Positions 30,524 through 41,361 of a stretch of 64,000 bases of DNA are shown one piece after another. Source of the stretch: Candidatus Endolissoclinum faulkneri L5 (GTDB lineage: Bacteria; Pseudomonadota; Alphaproteobacteria; Thalassobaculales; Thalassobaculaceae); contig NZ_CP006745.1 of NCBI RefSeq assembly GCF_000510265.1, positions 1,323,654-1,387,653 of the forward strand. The letters run 5' to 3'. The notes under the pieces were generated by a model. That model did not search any database and was not told the DNA's origin. It worked only from the letters and a program-made list of their open reading frames with translations. Positions within the stretch are counted from its first letter, which is position 1. Every line of letters starts with the position of its first letter. The position numbers were made by a program, and so were the translations under genes.

Positions 30524-32794
30524 ATGAGTATGCCATTTTCTCTGTTACCTACACCGCCACAACAGCCGAGCCAGGCAGAAGTTATTCACGATACTTGGCT
30601 AGCAGATGCGTTGAGCGAGCGCTACCTAGCTTACGCATTATCAACCATAATGGCACGATCTTTACCGGATGTGCGCGATGGATTAAAACCAGTACATCGG
30701 AGACTTCTATTTGCAATGCGAAAGCTTAAACTATCTCCAGATAGGGGTTTTAAAAAATCAGCACGTGTAATTGGTGACGTTATGGGTAAATTTCATCCTC
30801 ATGGGGATGCTGCAATTTACGATGCAATGGTGCGTTTAGCTCGAGATTTTGCCGTACGTTATCCATTAATTGACGGACACGGAAACTTTGGCAATGTCGA
30901 CGGTGATAATGCAGCGGCAATGCGATATACTGAGGCAAGATTAACAGAAGTAGGGCAACTTTTGATGGCAGAAATCGATGAAGATACAGTTGATTTTCGT
31001 GCCACTTATGATGCTGAAGGAAAAGAACCGGTTGTTTTTCCAGCAGCATTTCCTAATCTGCTAGCTAATGGCAGTCAAGGTATCGCAGTAGGTATGGCAA
31101 CCTCTATTCCGCCTCATAATCTAGATGAGGTCTGCGAAGCACTGCAATGCTTGATAAAGAACTGGGATGCTGGAATTGAAATTTTATTAGAAAAACTGAC
31201 AGGTCCGGACTTTCCAACAGGTGGTATACTAGTAGAGTCTCGTGAAACTCTGCAAAACGCTTACCGCATTGGTAAAGGGTCTTTTCGTCTACGTGCTCGT
31301 TGGAATGTTGAGAGATTAAAGAATGGTACTTGGCAAGTTGCTATTACTGAGATTCCTTATCAAGTTCAAAAATCTCGACTAATTGAGCGTATTGCGGAAC
31401 TGCTTCATGCTCGTAGGCTTGCTTTTTTAGGTGAGATCCGAGACGAGTCAGCAAATGATGTACGAGTAGTGCTGGAGCCAAAAAACCGTAACGTTGATCC
31501 CGCAGTGTTAATGGAAAGCTTGTTTAAACAAACTGAGTTGCAGATTAAAGTTATGTTAAACCTGAATGTACTTGATAAAGATAACATCCCACGAGTAATG
31601 GGAATGTCTGAAGCATTAAAAGCCTTTCTTAATCATCGCCACGAAGTACTTATACGTAAAACTAAACATAGATTAAACAATATCGCTCATCGTTTGGAAA
31701 TACTTGTTGGCTACCAAATTGCTTTTTTTAACATGGACCAGATAATTCTGATCATCCAAGAAAAAAAGGAACCAAAAGCCGAACTGATGCGAAAATTTCA
31801 CTTAACTGAAGGGCAATCTGAAGCTATTATGGATATGCGCTTACGTTCTCTTCGAAAACTAGAAGAAATAAAATCAAGACAAGAGCATGAGCAGCTCTCT
31901 ATTGAGCGCGATAATTTAATTGATTTGCTTGCTAACGAAAAAAGAAGATGGCAGATTATAAGCGAACAACTTAGCCAAATTAAAAGAAAATTTGGCAAAT
32001 CTACCGAAATCGGCCGCCGTCGCACTGATATTGTTCCAGCTCTACCTATCTTAACCATTCCGAACGAGGCTATGATCGAACGCGAGCCCATTACAGTAAT
32101 TTGCTCAGAAAAAGTTTGGATACGAGCACTTCGCGGATCTATTGATCTAGACCAAGAGGTAAAGTATAAGGAAGGCGATAGTGAACGTTTTCGTTTTCAT
32201 GCGGAAACTACTGACAAGATCATTTTATTTGCTACAGATGGCCGTTTCTATACCATATGCGGCGATAAGCTTCCCTCTGGGAGGGGACATGGCGAACCTG
32301 TTCGCTTGATAATAGACCTTGCCAATGACGACGATATTGTTGCTATCTTCCCGCACAGATCTGGAGAGAAACTTTTAGTTGCTTCAACCGATGGGAGAGG
32401 TTTTATCGTAGCATCTGACGAAGTGCTAGCTCAAACTAGAGCTGGCAAGCAAGTACTAGGAATAGATGAAGATTCTAAAGCATTGGTTTGTATTCCAGTT
32501 AGTGGTGATACAGTGGCAGTAATCGGTACTAATCGCAAAATGTTAATATTTGACGTAAATAATTTGCCTGAGATGAGTCGTGGCAAAGGTGTTATTTTGC
32601 AAAGTTATAAATCAGGTGATTCAATGGCTGATTTGATAGTTTTTAACGCTAAAGAAGGCATGTCCTGGCCTATAAAAAGTGGGTTTATTTATCCTGAAAA
32701 TGACCTTGCTACTTGGAGAGGGAAAAGAGCAACTGCTGGTAAGTTGCTCCCTAGCTACCTTCCACTTCCTGCGCGCTATAATAGTCTCGCTTAG
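30524..32794 (+). CDS. parC: DNA topoisomerase IV subunit A
   Basis: The breakage-reunion subunit of topoisomerase IV, which decatenates sister chromosomes. The N-terminal core shows RSLPDVRDGLKPVHRR, the quinolone-region helix HPHGDAAIYDAMVRLARDF, and the catalytic Tyr in AAMRYTEARL near residue 130. A coiled-coil hinge with charged residues follows (about 430-490), then a C-terminal beta-pinwheel region with GRGHGEPVR. The 756-aa length and alphaproteobacterial features (WLADALSERYLAYALSTIMARSLPD) favour ParC over GyrA. The end LPARYNSLA is short but within the family range. parE is not in the window. Confidence 0.94.
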   Translation: MSMPFSLLPTPPQQPSQAEVIHDTWLADALSERYLAYALSTIMARSLPDVRDGLKPVHRRLLFAMRKLKLSPDRGFKKSARVIGDVMGKFHPHGDAAIYDAMVRLARDFAVRYPLIDGHGNFGNVDGDNAAAMRYTEARLTEVGQLLMAEIDEDTVDFRATYDAEGKEPVVFPAAFPNLLANGSQGIAVGMATSIPPHNLDEVCEALQCLIKNWDAGIEILLEKLTGPDFPTGGILVESRETLQNAYRIGKGSFRLRARWNVERLKNGTWQVAITEIPYQVQKSRLIERIAELLHARRLAFLGEIRDESANDVRVVLEPKNRNVDPAVLMESLFKQTELQIKVMLNLNVLDKDNIPRVMGMSEALKAFLNHRHEVLIRKTKHRLNNIAHRLEILVGYQIAFFNMDQIILIIQEKKEPKAELMRKFHLTEGQSEAIMDMRLRSLRKLEEIKSRQEHEQLSIERDNLIDLLANEKRRWQIISEQLSQIKRKFGKSTEIGRRRTDIVPALPILTIPNEAMIEREPITVICSEKVWIRALRGSIDLDQEVKYKEGDSERFRFHAETTDKIILFATDGRFYTICGDKLPSGRGHGEPVRLIIDLANDDDIVAIFPHRSGEKLLVASTDGRGFIVASDEVLAQTRAGKQVLGIDEDSKALVCIPVSGDTVAVIGTNRKMLIFDVNNLPEMSRGKGVILQSYKSGDSMADLIVFNAKEGMSWPIKSGFIYPENDLATWRGKRATAGKLLPSYLPLPARYNSLA

Positions 32795-33702
32795 ACAACT
32801 AAATCCGCTAATAATTAATTATAAAGCACAAATAAATTAGATAATGCTAATCGCTTTAATTATTATTAATTAAAAAATGATTTATCAGATAAAAATAAGT
32901 TACAGTTGCGATTAAAACCTAAGAAAAACTCTCTTACAATATAAGAAACGATAAATCAATAAATTAGAATTATAACAATAATCAGGTTTATTTTTTAATA
33001 ATAGAATTTTTAATCTAAATTTATACATCAGTATATCTTAAAACTTTTATCACTAACATGATTTAGTTAACGACAATAATAAACCAAATAATGCATCTTA
33101 AAACAAATTATTGATTTTCATTTTTCTGACGTAATTAATAATTATCTATAAAAATAAAATACTCATCATTAAATAGTGGCTATTAAAAAGCCCATTGATT
33201 CGATCAATTCATCTAATACAAGTTAATATGTAAATTTTTACTAATGGATAAAAATAATATTTTACTCTAATCTAAGATGCATACAGCTTTGCTGTATAGC
33301 AACATTATCTTATCAAGAACAGTCTGGACTTGCGGTAAAATCAATAAGAAAATAAACCAAAAACAGATTGCTCAAATCCACATGTGAGCAACGAATACCT
33401 GAAAAACAAGCTTATAAATATTTCCTTACTTTATTTATGTAGCGCAGCCAGAAGCACGATCCTCATTGTTTATCTAGACTACAACAAAGCACATATGAGA
33501 TATAACATTAGGTAAAATCGCTATGGAGGCAATTAACCTCTTATCAATTTAATGATAAATCTTCTATCATATAAAAAACTTAAGTCAAATAAGCACAATC
33601 AATTTATTCAAAAAAATCTTAATCTTGTATTTAAGTCAAGGATAAACATTAGTTTATAACTTTACTCAATTATTAGCACAATTATTAATTAATTTTTTAC
33701 AT
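32795..33702. other. Gene-free spacer between convergent parC and mntP
   Basis: About 0.9 kb, A+T-rich, with stops in all frames. A 7-bp hairpin (ATACAGC TTT GCTGTAT) lies near 33280-33296. I recognise no gene relic. Confidence 0.6.
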
Positions 33703-34251
33703 CTATAAGTGCTGTAGTAGTATAACACTACCAATAGTAATTAAAATAATTCCACCGATCGCACCCGCTGGTTTACCAATGGCTGTACCAGCCACCCTTC
33801 CTAACAACATACCTAAACAAGCCAGCACAAAAGTAACTGCAGCTATAGAAAACGCTATTGAAAATAGCGAATCCTCTATTAAAGCCAACACGGCACCTAC
33901 ACCTAAAGTATCTACGCTGGTACCAATAGAAGTTAGCGCAAGAGTTGGCCATATCATGGCAGGTCTGGAATGGCTAGGTGGTGAAGATATTAAGCTTTCC
34001 CATATCATTCTCAAACCAACCCCCCCAAGGATGCTGAAAGCAAACCAATGGTCAACTACAGCGATATAGCTGTTAGCAGCACGCCCAAACGACCAGCCAA
34101 TCAAAAGCGCGATAGTCTCCGCCAATGCAAAAACAAAAGCGATTGTGAGAATATCTATTGTCCGGTGTCTTTCTTGTCTAGCACCCTTACCAATCGCTAC
34201 TGTAAAAGCATCAGCTGAAACACCAACCGCAATAGCAAGAGTAGAAAACAT
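33703..34251 (-). CDS. mntP: Manganese efflux pump MntP
   Basis: A small inner-membrane exporter that removes excess Mn2+. The 182-aa protein has about six hydrophobic segments and the two family repeats with acidic residues: GVSADAFTVAIGKG near the start (family MDAFAASIGKG) and TSVDTLGVGAVLALI (family SIDAMAVG). The start is placed at 34251 (MFSTLAIAV) because GAGG lies 9 nt upstream and this matches the family start; a frame-extended start at 34272 would add MLIEDIK. A 24-bp perfect inverted repeat lies just upstream and would be in the 5' leader. No match to the yybP-ykoY manganese riboswitch motifs was seen. Confidence 0.92.
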   Translation of the reverse strand: MFSTLAIAVGVSADAFTVAIGKGARQERHRTIDILTIAFVFALAETIALLIGWSFGRAANSYIAVVDHWFAFSILGGVGLRMIWESLISSPPSHSRPAMIWPTLALTSIGTSVDTLGVGAVLALIEDSLFSIAFSIAAVTFVLACLGMLLGRVAGTAIGKPAGAIGGIILITIGSVILLQHL

Positions 34252-34273
34252 TTTAATATCCTCAATCAGCAAA

Positions 34274-34327
34274 AAGATACAATTATTCTTTAATCTTATA
34301 GAGAAGATTAAAGAATAATTGTATCTT
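34274..34327 (-). repeat. 24-bp perfect inverted repeat immediately upstream of mntP
   Basis: The arms 34274-34297 and 34304-34327 are exact reverse complements over a 6-nt loop. The inner edge is 22 nt from the mntP start, next to the ribosome site. As RNA it would form a very stable hairpin in the leader. It could be regulatory, or simply another product of the palindrome-forming process seen elsewhere. Confidence 0.96.
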
Positions 34328-36522
34328 GCTATTAAGTCAAAAAATTAATTTATAATAACTTAAGTTAAAAAAATTAGTTGATGATTAATTAATATTAATC
34401 ATTATAACTTTTTATACATGGTATGATTTATCTAGTACTATAATAATCATTAGCTAATTTACTGTTATTTTTTTAATTTTATAGTATATAAGCTAAAAAA
34501 AAGTATTGTGAATACAAATTAAATCAACTAGACATTAAAATGTGTTAAATATTTATTAAGCTAGCAAATAAATTTAAGAAAAAGGATGTATTATGAAATA
34601 ATAAATAATATTACTTATTAAGAACAGAATGAAATATACCCTTAGTAGACTTTAAAATGCTAAAGATTAAAATCAATTACAAAAGGAATTATTAAACTAA
34701 AGCAAATAATTATTATTAGTAATAACTTAAAATTTTATTTTTCATCAATAGAAAAATTTTATCTAGAAATGTAACAGCTAATTAATGTTTATCGTAAAAT
34801 TATTTTTAAGCTATTTTTACTTAATTGATTTAAGGTTTTTATTAGGTTAGTTAAACTCAATTATAATCATAATAAAAATATGATTATAATTACACTAGTA
34901 GTTTGATACTACTAGGATTTTATGACTGTAATATAATTTGCTATTAAGAAATATGTGACAAGTATTAGTTTGTAATCAAAACCTTTATATCATCATACAG
35001 AAATATCAATACCGCAAAATGCTTTAGGCTAATTATTTTTACAAAAAAAGGTAATTTATTAAAGGCTAATAATTTTTATATCATTTAGTTTTTTTAGCCA
35101 TTAAACATAACAATATTTAATTGTATTAAATTTGATCATAATAATAAATTTAAATTATTTTATTTAACTTTAACAGGACACAGCTAGACAATTATACTAA
35201 CTAAATCAAAAAATTTTATATAACTATTTAACTTTCTTATAATAGTTAATATTCCTAAAGGAAATTGGAAAATGCTAATTTACTAAGTTAATGATTAAAC
35301 TTTTGTTAATTATAGCTAAATCACAATGGCTATTTTATACGACTCCGTACTATATCTCTTTAGTAAAGATCAAAGTTTCTGTTACTAAATAGAATATTTA
35401 TTTTTTTTAACAAAATAAAAAAGTATTTTTCATATTACTCAGGCCTATACTGGATTGCTTTTCGATCTATCTAAAGATAAGTTGATGCACAAATTAAGAG
35501 TATCCTTGCAAGGATAATTAATTTTTTAAATTTTAAAAGTACTCATAACTATTCAGAAACGATCATGATTTTGTTTAGTATCCCTGAATATTATACAATT
35601 AGCAATATTATCTATCCGCACTATAATTTTATAATAAATATATTTTCTGATTGGATTTATTCGCTACGCAAAAAAAATTCTAAATTTCCTCCAAAAATAA
35701 ATATCAAAAAATTTTTAATATGTGAAGTGTTAGTGTTTTAATCAGTTTAGACTAAAATCAATATTAAAATCTTCTTTATTGTGAAGCAATAAGATGCTAA
35801 TATACCCCGATATAATTAGTTCATTAATCAAATTTGATAATATAAATGCTGAACAGCAATGCTTTGTGCGCAACTCAAAGTAAAAAACAAAGATTGCAGT
35901 ATATTCTATATGTTTAACCTCTTTTAGTAAATTGACTAGAATTTATTCATTTAATAAAAGCTTAAATACCAAAGTATAATTAAATAAGTATTTAATTTAT
36001 ACGCACTAGCATCCAAAAATCCCTACTAATAATCTCTTTTTCTCAAAAATTATAAGAATTTCCTATACCTAGCTATACTATCATAAAAGAAAATCTTTAG
36101 AAGACAATCTATTTACATTATAAAATAAACTTTTATTTCAATTTTTCTTAATAGAAAACTTACTACGATATGCTTGGGATTGAAATCCATTTAATGCATT
36201 AAGAATTTTAAAACTCCCTACAGGTAAACTATAAGCATTAAAAATAATGAATAAAAAATCTCTACTTTTAGCAAATCACTAGGGAAAACAAACAACTTTG
36301 TATATTTTGCAGCAGCAAAAATATTGTTAAATCTTAGTAAGGAAATTGAACAATAAGTATATATGGAATATACACAAAAAAATTTTTTTTGACTTATAAA
36401 ATAAAGAGACAAAAACTGATCTCTATATTAATGATATAATCAGTTACTTTTTTTTCTAATAACAATAAATTAGTTTCGTATATTAAAGTAAAATCATACT
36501 ATCATTAAATTAGTAAATATTT
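34328..36522. other. Gene-free spacer (2.2 kb) between mntP and thiE
   Basis: Extremely A+T-rich, with no protein similarity recognised. It contains a 13-bp inverted repeat (34859-34871 / 34879-34891, 7-nt loop) and an adjacent 8-bp one (34895-34902 / 34908-34915). The only longer frame, at about 36218-36412 on the minus strand, is Phe/Leu/Ile-rich with no family resemblance and was not called. Confidence 0.65.
34859..34891. repeat. 13-bp perfect inverted repeat in spacer
   Basis: AATTATAATCATA at 34859-34871 pairs with 34879-34891. A second, 8-bp hairpin (CTAGTAGT / ACTACTAG, 5-nt loop) follows at 34895-34915. Confidence 0.9.
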
Positions 36523-37146
36523 TTAGCTTTTTAGTAATAGCTCAAATGCTTTTATTCCAGCAACTGGACCTGCATGATGTCCCCATACTGCATTAATCAC
36601 AGCTAAGAAATCTGATCCAGATTTCACAAGTAACTCGCAATTATATGCATTAATACCCCCAATAGCGACACAAGGAATAGTCATTAGTTCTGCCCACCAA
36701 ATCAATGTCTCTATTGAGGCTATAGAGACATTGTACTTAGAAGTAGACGGGAAAAAAGCACCAAAAGCAACATAATCAGCTCCAGCTTCACCTGCTTGCA
36801 TAGCTAAATGGCGACTGTTATTGCACGTTATTCCAATCTGTGCCTCTGGCCCCATAAGCGCGCGTGCATCATAGTAAGAAATGTCATTTTGCCCTAGATG
36901 ACATCCATCGCAACCAGCCTTTACCGCTAAATCAGGACGGTCGTTCAGCAACAACGGTACTCCACGCTCGTGGCACAGCGGTAGTATTATTTCAGCAGTT
37001 CTTACTACGATACTATCTTTAACATTTTTCAGACGAAGTTGAACACAAGCAACTAAACCAATATCCAGAACAGCACTAAGGTCATCGCAAAATTTTGCCA
37101 GATTAGGAATGCGCGGTGGTGTGATTAGGTAGATTTCTGCTGACAT
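36523..37146 (-). CDS. thiE: Thiamine-phosphate synthase
   Basis: Joins the pyrimidine (HMP-PP) and thiazole halves into thiamine phosphate. The 207-aa TIM-barrel protein shows VQLRLKN (phosphate/pyrimidine site), LLNDRPDLA, GCHLGQND, and GADYVAFGAFFPSTSK (family GPVFPTxTK), then VAIGGINA. It overlaps the end of fba by 22 nt and is read in another frame. The fba-thiE pairing is standard in alphaproteobacteria. The coding sequence contains a perfect 12-bp inverted repeat (36703-36714 / 36722-36733). Thiamine diphosphate is the cofactor of the 2-oxoglutarate dehydrogenase encoded later in the window. Confidence 0.93.
   Translation of the reverse strand: MSAEIYLITPPRIPNLAKFCDDLSAVLDIGLVACVQLRLKNVKDSIVVRTAEIILPLCHERGVPLLLNDRPDLAVKAGCDGCHLGQNDISYYDARALMGPEAQIGITCNNSRHLAMQAGEAGADYVAFGAFFPSTSKYNVSIASIETLIWWAELMTIPCVAIGGINAYNCELLVKSGSDFLAVINAVWGHHAGPVAGIKAFELLLKS
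36703..36733. repeat. 12-bp perfect inverted repeat inside thiE
   Basis: CAATGTCTCTAT at 36703-36714 is the exact reverse complement of 36722-36733, over a 7-nt loop. It covers codons for NVSIASIET, a variable surface stretch after the conserved FFPSTSK. Confidence 0.95.
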
Positions 37147-38084
37147 AGGTATTTAATCGAATTACCTTTATAAATATTTATGATCTGATCTAGCATCAGC
37201 ATAGCTTCATCACGAGATCGCTGAAATGTGTTACGGCCAATAATCGAACCATTCGCACCACCTTTATATAGACTATGAATCTCCTCCATTAGACCTTCTA
37301 CTCCCTTAGCATCACCGCCGGAAAACAACACGATACGACGTCCATTAAAGCTTGATTGCATCAAATGACGAACGCGATCAGATAAAGTTGAAATTGGTAT
37401 GTTATTTTTTTCATACAACTTACGCTCTGGCTCGCGAAGAATAGCAGCTTTTGGCGGCTTAATTTTTATAATATGAGCACCTGCTAAGGCCGCGATGTGT
37501 GCAGCGTAAGAAGAAATATCAATAGCAGTTTCAGACTCTTTTGACAAATCTCCGCCACGCGGATAAGACCATATAACAACAGCAAGACCAACCGCCTTAG
37601 CTTCTTCAGCTATCTCACGCATCTGTCCCATCATTTCAAACTGAGAATCCGATCCTGGATAAATAGTAAAGCCGATTGCTGAGCAGCCGAGCCGTAAAGC
37701 ATCGTTGACCGAACCAGTAATAGCCTGAGATGGACTTTTTTTATCGCGGGCTAAACTATTGGAAGAATTTACTTTTAATATTGTAGGAATTGCACCAGCA
37801 AAACTATAAGCTCCTGCCTCCAGCATGCCAAGAGGAGCAGCATAGGCGTTAAGTCCTGCATCAATCGCTAACTTATAATGATAATGAGGGTCGTAACCAT
37901 GAGGATTAGATGCGAAACTGCATACTGGACCATGCTCAAATCCCTGGTCAACTGGCAATATAACCATTTTACCAGTACCAGCAAGTTTACCATGCATTAA
38001 TATGCGAGCAAGGTTAGATTTTGTCCCAGGATTATCACTTTCATAGTAATCCAAGATTTTTTTAACTTCATTGGTAATCGCCAT
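37125..38084 (-). CDS. fba: Fructose-bisphosphate aldolase, class I (DhnA/FbaB type)
   Basis: Reversible cleavage of fructose 1,6-bisphosphate into DHAP and glyceraldehyde 3-phosphate. The 319-aa protein belongs to the archaeal-type class I aldolases: ILPVDQGFEHGP near residue 43, AIGFTIYPGS, VVIWSYPRGG, the Schiff-base Lys in HIIKIKPPK near residue 205, and VLFSGGDAKG. There is no class II zinc signature. A ribosome site (AGAGAGGACTC region) precedes the ATG. It lies downstream of gap on the same strand. The 1.2-kb gap between them is the size and position of the missing pgk. Confidence 0.95.
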   Translation of the reverse strand: MAITNEVKKILDYYESDNPGTKSNLARILMHGKLAGTGKMVILPVDQGFEHGPVCSFASNPHGYDPHYHYKLAIDAGLNAYAAPLGMLEAGAYSFAGAIPTILKVNSSNSLARDKKSPSQAITGSVNDALRLGCSAIGFTIYPGSDSQFEMMGQMREIAEEAKAVGLAVVIWSYPRGGDLSKESETAIDISSYAAHIAALAGAHIIKIKPPKAAILREPERKLYEKNNIPISTLSDRVRHLMQSSFNGRRIVLFSGGDAKGVEGLMEEIHSLYKGGANGSIIGRNTFQRSRDEAMLMLDQIINIYKGNSIKYLCQQKST

Positions 38085-39309
38085 GAGTCCTCTCTCTAAT
38101 AAAATTATGCGGTTCTAGCTAAATCTTTAAAGAACTATTTTAAGAGAGCAATCATTATTGCTGCACTATACAATGACAGCTCTGGTTGATTTTTAACACA
38201 TCTGTAAGCACTATTTCACATCATTCCCATTTGCTCTATATAAACCTTAAGGCTAGGCACCAATTTTATTAAATTATGACTAAATTACAATTATAAATTT
38301 CTTAATCTATAGAAAGGCAAACTATAATAAAATCAATTGTGATTTAACCTAAAATGTCATAAAATTTATTCATATCTCTTAGGAAGAAGAGATATTATCT
38401 GTTTGTAATAATCCCATAAAATAAATTATCGAATTATTTGTTCTAGCGTTATCTGTCGTCTTAATTTTCGCTAACAAAAATAAGAAAAAATGACTTGCGT
38501 AAATAAATCTTTTTTTTATATACCTTACATAGATTTGTTACGGTTCAATTTAAAAAAGTAACATAGCTACAAAACTAATCATAGGTTACTATAACAAAGC
38601 ATTAAGGTTGTATCTACATAAGTAATCAGTTAGTATAAGAAAGCTAATACGAAATTTAACATTCGATATAATAAGCTGCAATAAGGGCGCCTTAAATAAC
38701 TTTTCCAATGAATATTATCGCCCCCTCTTAAGCACAAGGCTACAAATTACATTAATTTATAATCCCTGAAATTAGAATATAAATTATATTTTATCCTTAT
38801 TACTGATATAGAAATTCTAGAATGATTATAATATATCGTTTGATTAACACAATCTATTGTCATTGTTCGATAATTATAATGTTCTGACTAACAGTACATG
38901 GACAATGCAAAGCACTAGAGTATACTGAATTGTTAGTAATAATCGTTGCAGAGATATTGATAATCGACTTGTAAATCCGCACTACCAAATTAGTGTCTAT
39001 CTAAAATACCTTCTTAAAATAATTCATTATAGATTTTGTTTAAATGCTTAAATATTTTTACTGCGATAATCACAACCACACGATTATTTTACATAAAAAA
39101 CATATCGTTATTTCACCTTAACTGCACTTTATCTTTAGGATATTACTTAGAAATTTTAGTTAAAAATCATTAGTTGGTTAAAAAAAGGTGCTGTAATATC
39201 AATGCTACATTTATCATTAATGAATAAAAATATCGATAAATGTATTATTTGCAATGGAGTCAACTAGGATATGTTCACCTAGTTTATAGATTACAAATTA
39301 ATCTATATG
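38085..39309. other. Spacer where pgk would be expected
   Basis: In alphaproteobacteria gap-pgk-fba is a common order. Here the gap-to-fba interval (1.2 kb) is about one pgk gene long but has no reading frame. I found no convincing phosphoglycerate kinase block; one weak RGGDN string on the minus strand near 38715-38730 recalls GGGDT but stands alone. Hairpins: 7 bp at 39262-39284 just after the gap stop, and 9 bp at 38372-38395. Confidence 0.5.
39262..39284 (-). terminator. Hairpin just downstream of gap
   Basis: AACTAGG and CCTAGTT pair over a 9-nt loop 26-48 nt after the gap stop. No T-run follows on the minus strand, so intrinsic termination is only possible, not clear. Confidence 0.35.
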
Positions 39310-40317
39310 TTAAAGAGTTTTAGCTAAAACAGCAGCAGTATCTATCATGCGATTAGAAAAACCCCACTCGTTATCATACCAAGACAAAACTCTAACCATC
39401 TTGCTTTCGATGACTCGCGTTTGCCCTAAATCAAAAATCGATGAATGACTGTCATGGTTAAAGTCTGCAGATACTAATGGTTCAGAGTTAATACCAATAA
39501 TCCCCTTCAATGAACCATTAGCAGCCTCAGAAATCGCCATACTGATCTCTTCCACATCGGTATCTCGTTTAGGTACAAATTTAAAATCTATAAGGCTAAC
39601 GTTAGCAATCGGAACACGAACAGAGCTACCATCCAATTTGCCGGCCAGTTCTGGTAATACTATACCAACAGTTTTAGCCGCTCCGGTACAGGTTGGAATG
39701 ATTGATTGGCCAGCAGCCCGAGCACGCTGTAAATCATTATGGAGTCTGTCAAGAATGGGTTGATCGCCAGTATAGGAATGTATCGTAGTCATATATCCAC
39801 GTTCAATGCCTACTGTATTGTTTAAGACGAAAGCCACTGGAGCAAGACAGTTAGTGGTACACGAAGCGTTAGAGACAATTTTATGCTCTGTTTTAATTTG
39901 ATGATCGTTCACCCCATAAACGACGGTTATGTCTGCCCCAACCGCTGGAGCAGAAATGAGAACTTTCTTAGCACCAGCCTTGATGTGCTTGGCGGCTTCT
40001 TCTCGTTTAGTAAACTTACCGGTACACTCTAGCGCTATATCAACAGCAAGATCATTATGTGGCAAATTAGCCGGATTTCGCTCAGCAGTTACCTTAAATC
40101 TACCGATACCGACATCCATCCAGTCTTTACCAGTACTTATTCTACCAGAGAACCTACCATGAGTAGTGTCGTAACGAAATAAATGAGCATTGCTCTCAAT
40201 AGAGCCTAAGGCATTTACCAAAACAACTTTAATATCTTCACGCTTTGATTCATATAATGAACGCAAAACTAGGCGGCCAATCCGCCCAAAACCATTAATC
40301 GCAATATTCTTGACCAT
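39310..40317 (-). CDS. gap: Glyceraldehyde-3-phosphate dehydrogenase
   Basis: NAD-dependent oxidation and phosphorylation of glyceraldehyde 3-phosphate. At 335 aa it is full length, with the Rossmann start INGFGRIGRLVLRS, the catalytic Cys in SNASCTTNCLAPV near residue 153, the phosphate-site HSYTGDQ, GAAKTVGIVLPEL, and the closing SWYDNEWGFSNRMIDT. It is the first gene of the gap-fba-thiE set on the minus strand. tkt, often upstream in relatives, is not present. Confidence 0.97.
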   Translation of the reverse strand: MVKNIAINGFGRIGRLVLRSLYESKREDIKVVLVNALGSIESNAHLFRYDTTHGRFSGRISTGKDWMDVGIGRFKVTAERNPANLPHNDLAVDIALECTGKFTKREEAAKHIKAGAKKVLISAPAVGADITVVYGVNDHQIKTEHKIVSNASCTTNCLAPVAFVLNNTVGIERGYMTTIHSYTGDQPILDRLHNDLQRARAAGQSIIPTCTGAAKTVGIVLPELAGKLDGSSVRVPIANVSLIDFKFVPKRDTDVEEISMAISEAANGSLKGIIGINSEPLVSADFNHDSHSSIFDLGQTRVIESKMVRVLSWYDNEWGFSNRMIDTAAVLAKTL

Positions 40318-41361
40318 ATATTTCTTTCCTAATCATGCATTTTAGTGAGTAATATTTCATCGCAACCAGCATCAAAAGCTTTAGTGAATATTGCAAAAAA
40401 TAATTGTTTACATGTTTATTATCTTTAATAAAATGCTTTCAATAATTGAGTAAATTTTAGTTATCCCAAACTCCTTTATTTTACTCAACATCAATAACGT
40501 TAATCCCCTATGAAATTAATCAGGCGAAGAAATAGTTCGTAATGAATCCTTTGTTATTGTAGTTTAGCGAATGTATCAGCATCCTGCTCAAGAATTAAGA
40601 CTACAATGGCAAGTTTTCAGTAAGAAAATACTTGTAATTAGCTATTTTTAAGGATAAAGTCTACATTAGGCGTAATTCAAAATTCATGAATTTACCAAAG
40701 AACTTGTTCAGAACCTAACTTTTGAACTATTTTTGATTATCGCAGAATTAATATTTTCTACTTTACTGTTTTAAGTAAAATAGGTTGAACCTACTTAATC
40801 TAAATCAAATAAATTATAAAATAAAAAGCGTGACTAACAAAATTTCAGCTTATAACTAGTCCATCTACTCGTCTTGCGCACACAAAAATAATAATAATAA
40901 TGAGAATTAACTAAAATTAAACGATTTGTAATAAAAATTAATTATATTACAGCATTTATCAGATAGCAAAGAATTAAATTACCAGCTTATTAAAATATTA
41001 AATCAACTGCACTCTCCGCCAATAATGGTATTATAATGCATTTTAGATTTATAAAGTTCAATCATTATTAATATTCGCGATAGCACTGCCTTAATGTTGA
41101 AACTGATCCGATTAACTTACTTAATATATAATATAACAAATAATATAACAAATTTATAGTAACTACATTTTATATTCATTTTATTTTCGCTTTTTAACGA
41201 ATCAATCGCTAAGTAGCAAAAATTCATTATCAATCATCATAAAAATATCATCAGCTCACTAAAATATCAATTGCTCAACTAGATATTTATTTAGGTCAAA
41301 AATTCAAATTTAGCTTTTTTAAACCAGCCAAGCTAACCCAAAAGCAAATCAAATAATTTTG
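40318..41361. other. Gene-free spacer between gap and trxB
   Basis: About 1 kb, A+T-rich. A short minus-strand open stretch (KAFDAGCDEILLT) ends at about 40334, just upstream of gap, but I could not assign it to a family. A small tandem duplication (ATAATATAACAA twice) lies near 41125-41153. Confidence 0.55.

Noticed and set aside
34252-34330. yybP-ykoY manganese riboswitch upstream of mntP
   Set aside because: The conserved loop motifs of that class are not present; the leader is a simple long stem-loop.
36218-36412. 64-codon minus-strand ORF in the mntP-thiE spacer
   Set aside because: Phe/Leu/Ile-rich by composition, no ribosome site, no family resemblance.
38700-38740. Minus-strand RGGDN string as a relic of the Pgk GGGDT motif
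   Set aside because: Only four or five residues, at the wrong distance from both neighbours, and no other Pgk block in order.
40334-40415. Minus-strand frame ending KAFDAGCDEILLT just upstream of gap
   Set aside because: Reminiscent of short stretches in NagZ-like or TIM-barrel proteins but too short to assign; not tkt, which would be expected here.
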